Below, one piece after another: positions 34,625-42,735 of a stretch of 64,000 nt of DNA. Under the pieces are notes generated by a model. It worked only from the letters and a program-made list of their open reading frames with translations. It was not told where the DNA came from and made no database searches. Position 1 is the stretch's first letter; each line of letters opens with the position of its first letter. Made by a program: the position numbers and the translations under genes. Origin of the DNA: Gemmatimonadota bacterium (GTDB taxonomy: Bacteria > Gemmatimonadota > Gemmatimonadetes > Gemmatimonadales > Gemmatimonadaceae); assembly GCA_028287235.1 (NCBI GenBank), contig JAQBQB010000026.1:1-64000 (forward strand), given 5' to 3'.

Positions 34625-35875
34625 CGATGGACGGGGCGAAACGGCGACCAGCCGTCTGATCGCCGCGATCCCGCACACCGGCCCGAGCGCCAACAGCGCG
34701 AACGCCCATCGCCAGCCGATGACATGCTCCACCGGTGGAACGAGCTGAATGGACACCATCGTCAGCAGGAAGCCGAGTGACGTCTGCACCGTGAGGGCCG
34801 TACCCACGGCGTGCGGCGCGACCGATTCGGTTACGAGAACGCTGAACTGAGCGCTGTCGGCAATGACGAAGAAGCCCCAAGCGAGCGCGATTGGTACGAG
34901 CCACCAAAGGCTCTGCCCGAACGTGAAGCCGATGAGCAGCGCACACGCCCCACTGGCCGCCATGGCCGTTGTGACGAGCCATTCCCGGCCGCGGCGGTCC
35001 GCCACGAGACCGCCCCACACGCAGCCGATGCCGCCAACCGCGATGATGGCGAAGGAGATGGCGGAGGCCAACGAGTCGTGATGAGGACCGGCGGGCGGAC
35101 CATGCGCGGCCATGCTGGCCGCAACGAAGACCGGAAGCCACGTCCAGGCGCTGTACAACTCGAACATGTGACCCAGGTAGCCGCCGGTGGCGAGTCGCCA
35201 TCTCCGCTCGCGAAACACCGACGCCACGAGCCCCCAGGAGAATGCTCGAGCGGGGAAGGGGTAAGGGCCGTCGCTGTACGAGAACAACACCAGCAACGAG
35301 GCCAGGATGGCACCGCCGCTCGTGGTAAGGATGACCGGAGTTTCGCCGGCACCGGGGATGGCGTGAACGAGGTATGGGGTCGCCTTACCGATGGTGAGCG
35401 CGCCGACAATGCTGCCGACGGCCAAGCCGCGCTGTGAGCGGAACCAAGTCGAGATCATCTTCATCGCGGGCGGATACACGCCGGCGAGAGCGAAGCCTGT
35501 CGCAAAGCGGCAGAGGAGCGCGACGGGGTAGCTGGGCGCGAGCAACAAGAGCGCGTTCGCCGTGGCGCCGGCGAGCGCTGATGACGCGAACAGCCGCCGC
35601 GACGGCAGAACGTCGGCAAGATTCAGAATTGCCGAAACGGCCGTGCCCACCACAAAGCCAAGTTGAACGATGGCAGTCAGCCAGCCAATCTCCGACGTCG
35701 AGAGGGACCAGCGTACTCCGAGTTGCGGGGCAACCGCACTCGCCCCGAACCAGAGAGACATTCCCAACAGCTCGGCCAACGCCAGAACGCCCAGCGTTCG
35801 CCACCTGCGCGGATCGGAGTCGGTCAGGCGTGGAGACGTGGCGATCGCGTTCGGATTCTCGGTTAGGAGGCTCAT
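34604..35875 (-). CDS. MFS transporter, inserted antisense inside the importer operon
   Basis: 423 residues, 12 predicted membrane spans. ATG at 35875 (MSLLTENPNA); the long upstream frame extension is Arg/Ser-rich and rejected. LAELLGMSLWFGASAVAPQL in span 1 and RFATGFALAGVYPPAMKMIS between spans 4 and 5 match the NimT/CynX-like anion or drug efflux branch. Substrate unknown. It lies on the opposite strand between the ATPase gene and permease gene of one ABC importer, overlapping the former's 3' end by 21 bases. Confidence 0.82.
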   Translation of the reverse strand: MSLLTENPNAIATSPRLTDSDPRRWRTLGVLALAELLGMSLWFGASAVAPQLGVRWSLSTSEIGWLTAIVQLGFVVGTAVSAILNLADVLPSRRLFASSALAGATANALLLLAPSYPVALLCRFATGFALAGVYPPAMKMISTWFRSQRGLAVGSIVGALTIGKATPYLVHAIPGAGETPVILTTSGGAILASLLVLFSYSDGPYPFPARAFSWGLVASVFRERRWRLATGGYLGHMFELYSAWTWLPVFVAASMAAHGPPAGPHHDSLASAISFAIIAVGGIGCVWGGLVADRRGREWLVTTAMAASGACALLIGFTFGQSLWWLVPIALAWGFFVIADSAQFSVLVTESVAPHAVGTALTVQTSLGFLLTMVSIQLVPPVEHVIGWRWAFALLALGPVCGIAAIRRLVAVSPRPSSRRAAG

Positions 35876-35961
35876 TGTGGGGGAGAGTAACGTTGGACGA
35901 CGCGCGCCGCGACAACCAAGATGACACTCTGCATGCCCTCCCGTAGAAACCGTAGACATCG

Positions 35962-37002
35962 ATGATCGGCGGCCGTCGCTCTCCGCGCCGGTTCGCCGCG
36001 TACGCCGTGACGCTGCTCGTCCTGAGCACCGGCCTGCTCCTCGGCGCTGCGGGCTTCGATGTGCGCAGCGCGTTCGTTGCGTTGGTCCGCGGATCCGCCG
36101 GCTCCTGGTACGCACTCGGCTCGGGAACGCTGGTTCGCGCCACACCGTTGATCCTCACAGGGCTGGCGGTCGCCGTCGCCTTTCGAGCGGGCGTGTTCAA
36201 CATTGGCGCCGAAGGACAATTCCTCGTTGGTGCCGCCGCCGGAGCGGCCGTCGCGCTGTCGATGCGATCGCTCCCGGCGATCGCCCTCATACCAGCGGTG
36301 CTCCTGGCCGGGGTTTTGGCCGGTGCTGCGTGGGCATGGGTCGCGGCGGTGTTGCGTACGCGCTTTCACGTGCTGGAAGTCATCAGCACGATCATGTTGA
36401 ACTTCATCGCCGCGTATCTCGTCTCGTATCTCGTGCGCGGACCGCTGCAGGAGCCCTCGCACGTCAATCCGCAAACGGAGACGATCGTAGTGGCGGCGCG
36501 GTTGCCGCGATTCGGAGCGGCCACGCGACTTCATCTTGGCTTCGGCATCGCGATCGCCGCCTGTCTCGGCGCATGGTGGGCGATTCGATATACGGCCGCG
36601 GGTTTTCGGCTGCGCGTCGCCGGCGCCAACGCCCACGCGGCTCGTTCCGCTGGGTTGATCGACGTGGAGCGCGTTACGACGCGCGCCTTCCTGATCAGCG
36701 GCGGCGTAGCAGGGCTCGCGGGTGCAATCGAAGTGTCGGGCGTCACGTACGCATTGTACGAGAACATCTCACCGGGATACGGCTTCACCGCGATCGCGGT
36801 CGCGTTGCTCGCGCGGCTCAACCCGGCGGCGGTCATCGTCACGGGGATTCTGTTCGGAGCGCTGGAGGCGGGTGCGTCGGCGATGCAACGTGACGCCGGG
36901 GTACCGTCGGTTGTGGTGTCGGTCGTCGAAGCGGGAATCATCCTCGCGCTGGTGGCTGTCGAGCGCGCGCGACGCGCGTCGTCGACCGGTGTGAGCGAAT
37001 GA
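35962..37002 (+). CDS. ABC permease subunit 1 (nucleoside importer, YufP-like)
   Basis: 346 residues, BPD_transp_2 family with about 9-10 membrane spans. TPLILTGLAVAVAFRAGVFN and NIGAEGQFLVGA form the conserved region that faces the ATPase. GANAHAARSAGLIDVERVTT is the cytoplasmic coupling loop. It pairs with the next permease, which it overlaps by ATGA, and with the ATPase gene at 33155 across the antisense MFS gene. Confidence 0.88.
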   Translation: MIGGRRSPRRFAAYAVTLLVLSTGLLLGAAGFDVRSAFVALVRGSAGSWYALGSGTLVRATPLILTGLAVAVAFRAGVFNIGAEGQFLVGAAAGAAVALSMRSLPAIALIPAVLLAGVLAGAAWAWVAAVLRTRFHVLEVISTIMLNFIAAYLVSYLVRGPLQEPSHVNPQTETIVVAARLPRFGAATRLHLGFGIAIAACLGAWWAIRYTAAGFRLRVAGANAHAARSAGLIDVERVTTRAFLISGGVAGLAGAIEVSGVTYALYENISPGYGFTAIAVALLARLNPAAVIVTGILFGALEAGASAMQRDAGVPSVVVSVVEAGIILALVAVERARRASSTGVSE

Positions 37003-37922
37003 GCGCGGCCGCGAATGCCTTCCTCGAGGCAACGGTGCGCACGGCGACGCCTCTCGCGCTCGCCGCGATGGGGGAGCTCGTAGTGGAGCGAGCCGGCGTG
37101 ATCAACATCAGCCTCGAGGGCGTCATCGCGGCCGGCGCGTTCGGCGCGCTGGTCGGCGCGACACACGCGGGCGTCGCCGGAGGGTTCTTCGTCGCGATGC
37201 TGTTCGGAGTGGCCCTCGCGCTCGTGTTCGCGCTGTTCACCATTTGGCTGCGGGCCGACCAGATCATCACGGGCACCGCGGTCACGCTGCTTGCGGTCGG
37301 ACTCACCGGAACGCTTTATCGCGCGTTGTACGGCGCGGCGGGCGCGGCGCTGTCGATTCGGACAATTGGTTCGCTGCGAATTCCTGGACTGTCCGCCTTG
37401 CCGCTGATCGGACCAGGCTTCTTCGACCAACCCGCGACGACGTACGCCGTCTATATCCTCGTCCCCGTGATGTGGTGGTGGATGTATCGCACGCACGCCG
37501 GACTTGCGGTCCGCGCGGTCGGAGAGTCTCCGGCGGCGGCGGAGGCAGCAGGCATTCGCGTGGATCGAGTTCGACTGCTGGCGCTCCTGTTCGGCGGGGC
37601 GATGGGCGGGCTCGCCGGAGGCACGCTCGTGCTTGCGCAGGCGGGCACGTTTGCGGAGGGCATGTCGGCGGGCCGCGGATTCATCGCGATCGCCATCGTC
37701 GTGTTGGGCCGGTGGCACCCTGGCGGCGTCGCGTTGGCTGCACTGGTGTTCGGCGGGGCGAGCGCGCTGCAGTTTCTTCTGCAAGCGCTCGGACTCGCCC
37801 TGCCGTACCAACTCTTCCTCGCGCTCCCTTACCTGCTCACGCTGGCCGCGCTGGCCGGCGTCGCGGGCCGGGTGCGCGCACCGGCGGCACTGGCGCGCGC
37901 GGACGACACCTACGGCACGTAG
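36999..37922 (+). CDS. ABC permease subunit 2 (nucleoside importer, YufQ-like)
   Basis: 307 residues, same family as the preceding permease but shorter. ATPLALAAMGELVVERAGVI followed by NISLEGVIAAGAFG is its signature. GESPAAAEAAGIRVDRVRLL is the coupling helix. ATG at 36999 overlaps the stop of permease 1. It completes an importer with lipoprotein, ATPase and two permeases. Its TAG stop abuts the stop codon of the convergent lipoprotein gene. Confidence 0.88.
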   Translation: MSAAANAFLEATVRTATPLALAAMGELVVERAGVINISLEGVIAAGAFGALVGATHAGVAGGFFVAMLFGVALALVFALFTIWLRADQIITGTAVTLLAVGLTGTLYRALYGAAGAALSIRTIGSLRIPGLSALPLIGPGFFDQPATTYAVYILVPVMWWWMYRTHAGLAVRAVGESPAAAEAAGIRVDRVRLLALLFGGAMGGLAGGTLVLAQAGTFAEGMSAGRGFIAIAIVVLGRWHPGGVALAALVFGGASALQFLLQALGLALPYQLFLALPYLLTLAALAGVAGRVRAPAALARADDTYGT

Positions 37923-38819
37923 TCAGCAGTGCCGCTTCGCGCTCGCCCAGCGTGCGCGCCAGCGACCATCCGCGCCGCGTTCCACGAGCCCGTACGCGGT
38001 CGCGTCTCCGTAGTCGTGCGCGACGATGAGCGCTGGTATGCGCGCGCCACCCAGGAGCGCGGCGGCGAGCACGTCGCGCGTCTCGATGTTCTCTTCGTTC
38101 CCGTAAGAACGCTCCGAGTACGCCGTGGTCAACGTCGTATCGGTTCCGTTTCGCTCGGCAACCAACAGCGTGCGTTCCGCCAGCGGCGTCGCTTCCTGGT
38201 TGATCTGGCGTGCCAGGTTCGCGACGACCACTTGCGGCCCATTCAAGATGTTGAAACGCCAGATGGAGCGGACGACGAACGGCAGGCCAGTGAATCGCCC
38301 AGCGGAATCGTTGGGCATCGCCGATGCGAGACGCGTGACCGCCGCGACGATCGAGACCGAATCGCCGTGAGAGATCGACTCGGTCGAGTCCATCCCGATG
38401 GGTGACACGACACCGCCGACGAATCCGACGTTCCACGGACGCGGCGGCGGAGCAGCGCTGAGCGAAGCGGCTGGACACGCACCGCTGTCCGATACAGCCG
38501 GAAGCTCCGCCGTTTGCACGGTTCCGCCGCGGCCGAACAGCGTGACCGAGGCCGGGTGAGGAATCCTCGCAAGCTCCGTCGCGGCGGACGCGGCCTCGGG
38601 CAGGACGACGTACGCTCTCGCCGGGGTTTCCCCGACGACCAGCAAGACAGGCCCGGCGCTCGGATCCCAGTCGCGAGCAGGCAGCGCGGCCGCCGCCGTG
38701 TCTGCCCCGGCGGGTGCGTTCGCGTGCGCCGAGTCACCGGCCGCGGCCGGTTTGGCCCGTTCGCAGGCTGCGCCTGAAAGAATACCCAACAATGCGAGAC
38801 AGCCGCGGAACAGCTTCAT
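37923..38819 (-). CDS. Lipoprotein of unknown function
   Basis: 298 residues. A lipoprotein signal (LALLGILSGAACERAK) gives a lipidated Cys near residue 19, then an Ala-rich linker to about residue 50. The mature part is mixed alpha/beta with no recognised domain; several cysteines (in GACPAAS and the C-terminal KRHC) could bridge. It lies tail to tail with permease 2, with no gap. Confidence 0.6.
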   Translation of the reverse strand: MKLFRGCLALLGILSGAACERAKPAAAGDSAHANAPAGADTAAAALPARDWDPSAGPVLLVVGETPARAYVVLPEAASAATELARIPHPASVTLFGRGGTVQTAELPAVSDSGACPAASLSAAPPPRPWNVGFVGGVVSPIGMDSTESISHGDSVSIVAAVTRLASAMPNDSAGRFTGLPFVVRSIWRFNILNGPQVVVANLARQINQEATPLAERTLLVAERNGTDTTLTTAYSERSYGNEENIETRDVLAAALLGGARIPALIVAHDYGDATAYGLVERGADGRWRARWASAKRHC

Positions 38820-38960
38820 CCGTGTAATTTGGACCCACCGGGCCCTGCGTCAACGGCGCGGTGGTAGAATGGCTACGTCATGCGACGTATCTCAGCCGTG
38901 CGCTCGAAGGGGTAGCGTGTGAGTGAAGGTTCGTGACGTCACCGAATGGAGCCTGCATCT

Positions 38961-40397
38961 ATGGCACACCCGCAGCACGCACCACCCCTCGTTCTACCCG
39001 ACGGTGAGGTGCGCCCAATCGAGCGCGCACCCCTCATGGAACGGGTGAGCTGGGCGCTGTACGATTTTTCGAACACGATTTTCTCCATGAACGTGGCCAC
39101 ACTGTATTTCACGGTGTGGATGGTGAGCGATCTCGGCGTGTCGAACACCGCGGTCGCGGTGGCCGGCGACATCGCGTCGCTGCTCGTGGTACTCTCGATT
39201 CCGTTTCTCGGAGCGTTGTCCGACGTGCGGCGGCGGCGGAAACCATGGGTTGTGGGATTCACCGTCGCGTCATGTATCGCGTGCGCGCTCATGGGCGTGC
39301 TCGGGCAGCGGTTGCTGCCGCTCACAGGAGAGTCCGTCGACGTGCCCGCGAGTCTGCCGGCAAACTGGCATGCGACCGGTGCGCCGCTCCTGTGGGTGCT
39401 CGCGGCATACGCCTTTGCCAACTTCGCGTACCAGGCCGCGCAGCCTTTCTACAACGCCATGATGCCGGAGCTCGTGCCGGTGGAAGAGCGGGGCAGATTG
39501 TCCGGCTTCGGCACGGCGCTCGGCTACGTGGGGTCGGTGGTCGGCGTGCTGCTGGTCTACCCGTTCTTCAACGGCAAGCTGCCGCTGATGGGGGCGCTGG
39601 GTGAACGCGTCATGGCGGTGCTGCACGCGCTCGTGCCGTTCACCGGACACTATGGACGCGTGTCGACCTTCGTACCGACCGGGATTCTGTTTCTCCTTTT
39701 TTCACTGCCGCTGTTCCTCTTCTGCCGCGACCACAATCCCGCGCCGAAGGGAACGCCAGTGAACTGGCGGCGCGCCGTGCACGAGGTGGCGAAGACCCTC
39801 CGCGACGCTCGTCAACATCCTGGCGCGCTGCGCTTCATCATCGCGTCGTTCGTGTATCAGGACGCGATCGGAACGATCGTGGGGTTCATGGCGTTGTACG
39901 CGGTGAAGGCAGTGGGATTCGACAAGGGGTCGGAGATCACCCTGTTTCTCGTACTCACCATTCCGTCGATCTTCGGCAGTTACGTGTACGGCCATCTCGT
40001 GGATCGGTTCGGCGCGAAGCGCAGCTTGATGATGACGCTTGCCCTGTGGATCGTGCTACTCGCCGCCATGATCGCCGTACCCGGCAAGAACGCGTTCTGG
40101 CTAGTCGGACTGGCGATTGGTCTGAACTACGGCGGCGTTCCGACCACGGAGCGCCCCATGTTGCTCAGCCTCGTGCCCAACGTCGAAGCGGGGCGCTATT
40201 TCAGCCTCATGCTGCTGTCGTCGCGCGCGGCGGCGATCGCTGGGCCGCTCATCTGGGCCATAACAGTGGACGGCTTGGAGCCACGTATGGGAACGGCGAT
40301 CGCATACCGAGTAGCGGTGATGATCGTTGCCGCGATGTTCGTGATCGCCGCGCTGATTTTGCGCGGCGTGCCCGATCGTTCCCGGCAACTCGCGTAA
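38961..40397 (+). CDS. MFS transporter of the Atg22/UMF1 type
   Basis: 478 residues from ATG at 38961 (GGAG nine bases upstream; an ATG 15 bases earlier is possible). The N-terminus ERVSWALYDFSNTIFSMNVA is diagnostic for UMF1/Atg22 proteins. FLGALSDVRRRRKPWV is the MFS loop 2-3 motif. About 12 membrane spans. Vacuolar Atg22 exports amino acids in yeast; the bacterial substrate is unknown. The next gene begins 2 bases after the stop, so they are probably co-transcribed. Confidence 0.85.
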   Translation: MAHPQHAPPLVLPDGEVRPIERAPLMERVSWALYDFSNTIFSMNVATLYFTVWMVSDLGVSNTAVAVAGDIASLLVVLSIPFLGALSDVRRRRKPWVVGFTVASCIACALMGVLGQRLLPLTGESVDVPASLPANWHATGAPLLWVLAAYAFANFAYQAAQPFYNAMMPELVPVEERGRLSGFGTALGYVGSVVGVLLVYPFFNGKLPLMGALGERVMAVLHALVPFTGHYGRVSTFVPTGILFLLFSLPLFLFCRDHNPAPKGTPVNWRRAVHEVAKTLRDARQHPGALRFIIASFVYQDAIGTIVGFMALYAVKAVGFDKGSEITLFLVLTIPSIFGSYVYGHLVDRFGAKRSLMMTLALWIVLLAAMIAVPGKNAFWLVGLAIGLNYGGVPTTERPMLLSLVPNVEAGRYFSLMLLSSRAAAIAGPLIWAITVDGLEPRMGTAIAYRVAVMIVAAMFVIAALILRGVPDRSRQLA

Positions 40398-40399
40398 CC

Positions 40400-41776
40400 A
40401 TGTACGCTCTCCTCCGAGCGATCGCCGGTATTGCACTCCGATGGTATTACCGGGACATCCAGGTCGACGGCCTCGAACGGATTCCGCGGCGTCGGCCGTT
40501 GCTGTTGGTCGTGAACCATCCGAACGCGCTCGTCGATGCGCTGCTCGTTGGATGGATCGTTCCACGCCGCGTGCTCGTCACCGCCAAGTCCACGCTCTTC
40601 GCGAATCCGGCGGCGGGGACGCTGCTGCGCTGGCTCGGAGTCGTTCCGCTGTACCGGGCTAGCGACGTGGCGAAAGACGGCGAGCGCCTCGACCCGAGGC
40701 GAAACCGAGACACGTTTCAGGCGGTGCACGACGCGCTGCGCCGAAAGGGAACGGTGTTGATCTTCCCGGAAGGAAAGACACACGATGAGCCGTCGCTCGC
40801 TCCACTCAAGACCGGTGCGGCGCGCATGGCGTTGCACGCGCGCGCCGGCGGCGACGCCAGCGACCTCGCGATTGTCCCGATTGGCCTGACGTTCGAGCGA
40901 AAGGACGCGCCGCGATCGCGCGTGCTCATCAAGATCGGCGAACCCATCTTCATGGACGGCTGGCGCTCGCCCGAGGATGTCGGGCCCGCCGAAGCGTTGA
41001 CGGCGGAGATCGATGCGCGCCTGCGCGCCGTCACGCTCAACTATCCCACGATCGACGATGCGGCGCGCGCGGTGCGCCTCGCGTCGATGATCGCCGCGCT
41101 CTTCGAGGACGTCGCCCCGATCGGCGCGGTCGGCCGTGGACTCGGAGTCGAAACGGCAATCGCTCGCCGAATCGACGAGCTGGCAGCGCGTCTCCCGCTC
41201 GCCGACGGCGCGCTGCGCGCGCAGGCCGATCAGCTAGTGCGGCGGCTCGATGCCGTCCAACGCGTCGCCGCGAAGCATGGCGTTCTGCTCGAAGACGTCG
41301 GCATCTCGCTGGATGACCGACGCGCGGCGCGCTTCGTTCTGCGCGAAGGCTGGTTGCTACTGATCGGTGGACCGGTCGCGCTCTGGGGGCGCGTCAATCA
41401 TTGGCTGCCGTTTCGCGCAGCGCGGTTGGTCGCGATGCGTTCGGTCGACAGCGCCGCGGATCCCGCGATGCGAACGCTGGTTGCGGGCACGGCGTTCGTG
41501 CTGCTGACCTATCTGGCGCAGACCGCGGTCGTCGCCATGATCTGGGGCCCGCTGGTGGGGCTCGGCTATTTGGTGAGCCTTCCTGTCGCCGCCGACATCA
41601 ACTTTCTGCTCAGCGACCGGCTACGCCGAGCGATGCGGCGTGCGCGTGCATTCCGGCGGTTTCGCCGCGATCCGGCCTTGCAACAGCGGCTCACCGCGGA
41701 GCTCGACGCGCTCCGCCGGGAAGTACTCGCCTTCGACCGCACTCTCGGCGACCGCGAGATCGCCGCGGCCGTTTAG
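40400..41776 (+). CDS. Glycerol-phosphate-type lipid acyltransferase
   Basis: 458 residues. An N-terminal PlsC-like domain: motif I NHPNALVDALLVG (HPNxLVD form seen in GPAT/DHAPAT-like enzymes), motif II GVVPLYRASD, motif III IFPEGKTHDE and motif IV IVPIGLTF. The C-terminal 200 residues are helical, with two or three membrane segments (about 330-345 and 370-415). It should transfer an acyl group to glycerol-3-phosphate or a lysophospholipid at the inner membrane. It starts two bases after the MFS stop. Exact acceptor is uncertain. Confidence 0.83.
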   Translation: MYALLRAIAGIALRWYYRDIQVDGLERIPRRRPLLLVVNHPNALVDALLVGWIVPRRVLVTAKSTLFANPAAGTLLRWLGVVPLYRASDVAKDGERLDPRRNRDTFQAVHDALRRKGTVLIFPEGKTHDEPSLAPLKTGAARMALHARAGGDASDLAIVPIGLTFERKDAPRSRVLIKIGEPIFMDGWRSPEDVGPAEALTAEIDARLRAVTLNYPTIDDAARAVRLASMIAALFEDVAPIGAVGRGLGVETAIARRIDELAARLPLADGALRAQADQLVRRLDAVQRVAAKHGVLLEDVGISLDDRRAARFVLREGWLLLIGGPVALWGRVNHWLPFRAARLVAMRSVDSAADPAMRTLVAGTAFVLLTYLAQTAVVAMIWGPLVGLGYLVSLPVAADINFLLSDRLRRAMRRARAFRRFRRDPALQQRLTAELDALRREVLAFDRTLGDREIAAAV

Positions 41777-41780
41777 CGTT

Positions 41781-42074
41781 TTAGCGAACGACTGTTCGAA
41801 TTGGCGGCAGCACCGGACCGCCAAGGTCCCAGTGCCAGGCGTCGCGCGCGATTCCGGTGCGCGGATCCTTCAGCGGCTTGAATTGCAGCCGATCGGCGGG
41901 AAGTCCGACCGCCGCGCCGTACTCGAGGAGCAGCGCCTTGTCGGTCGACACGAGATGCGCGAGGCGTTTGCCCTTCCACAAATGCCGATGCAGCCAGAGC
42001 CCGCCGTCCATGGCGTGGATCATTCCGTCGCGACGCTTGGCAAACTCTCGAAAGGCGGGGGGAACGCGCGTCAT
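41781..42074 (-). CDS. Small protein, DUF4031-like
   Basis: 97 residues from ATG at 42074 (an in-frame ATG ten codons earlier is possible). Trp/His-rich: GGLWLHRHLWKGKRLAHLVS, then DKALLLEYGAAVGLPADRLQ, ending DAWHWDLGGPVLPPIRTVVR. The order HxLvS-D-x-L-x-E-x-G-x-P resembles DUF4031 proteins, of unknown function. Convergent with the acyltransferase gene and just after the pilin gene on the same strand. Confidence 0.5.
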   Translation of the reverse strand: MTRVPPAFREFAKRRDGMIHAMDGGLWLHRHLWKGKRLAHLVSTDKALLLEYGAAVGLPADRLQFKPLKDPRTGIARDAWHWDLGGPVLPPIRTVVR

Positions 42075-42087
42075 GCGCGCGCCGGGC

Positions 42088-42492
42088 TCACTGGCAGGCA
42101 ACAACTCCAGCGGCCGTGGCGGGAGCGACGGCAGACGCCGTCCCCATGAACAGCGCGCAAAAATGCGGATACGACTCGGGGTTGGTCGCCGTCGCCGCCC
42201 AGCCGCTCACGGTCGCAGCCGTCACGACGACCACGTCGCCGTGCGAGGTGTTGAACTGCAGCGAGTCGAGCGCCGCCGTATACGACGCGTGGTCGTAGAA
42301 ATACGACTCCTGCGCCGTGGTGAGGTTGTGTAGATCGCTCTGCATGCCCGCGAAGTACGCTTTGCCTTTCGTGCTCGCGAACTTCGGAATCGCGATCGCG
42401 GCGAGAACGCCGATGATCACGACGACGACCAAGAGCTCGATCAGGGTAAAGCCGTGTCGAACGCGGGACACGTGGGACACGTGGGTTGGCAT
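42088..42492 (-). CDS. Type IV pilin-like protein (prepilin)
   Basis: 134 residues from ATG at 42492. A 14-residue leader rich in His/Val/Arg ends in Gly before the processing site, followed by the class III signature FTLIELLVVVVIIGVLAAIA. Glu5 of the mature protein is present. The globular part has cysteines at FCALFM and the C-terminal VVACQ that could form the usual D-loop bridge. No other pilus genes are nearby, so it depends on a peptidase and assembly machine elsewhere. The leader is encoded by a short direct repeat (CACGTGTCC twice). Confidence 0.85.
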   Translation of the reverse strand: MPTHVSHVSRVRHGFTLIELLVVVVIIGVLAAIAIPKFASTKGKAYFAGMQSDLHNLTTAQESYFYDHASYTAALDSLQFNTSHGDVVVVTAATVSGWAATATNPESYPHFCALFMGTASAVAPATAAGVVACQ

Positions 42493-42735
42493 GAGACCGG
42501 GGACCGGGTGGGAACTTCGCTGGGAAGGATCGGTCATGCTGTATGTCGTCAACAGCGTCGAGCACCCGCGATAAGGCAAGCGGGGTGCCGACCTCTGGCA
42601 ATTGCGCTAAGAGCTTGTACAGCAACGCCTTATCCTTCAGCACCGTGCGTTGGCCATCGGTTCTTGGCATCGGTCAGGTCGTCGAATTGCGAGATACCTC
42701 GCAAGGTGCGGCGCCGACAAAGTGACCGATGTCAC

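Noticed and set aside
42465-42485. Repeated CACGTG words near the pilin start as parS sites or a CRISPR fragment
   Set aside because: They are direct, not palindromic beyond the core, and are part of the pilin leader coding sequence; no spacers exist.
42493-42735. Frame reading KDKALLYKLLAQLPEVGTPL between the pilin and polA
   Set aside because: The first 45 residues look protein-like, but the frame then runs out of phase through the pilin gene and has no ribosome site; at most a decayed fragment, not supportable as a gene.
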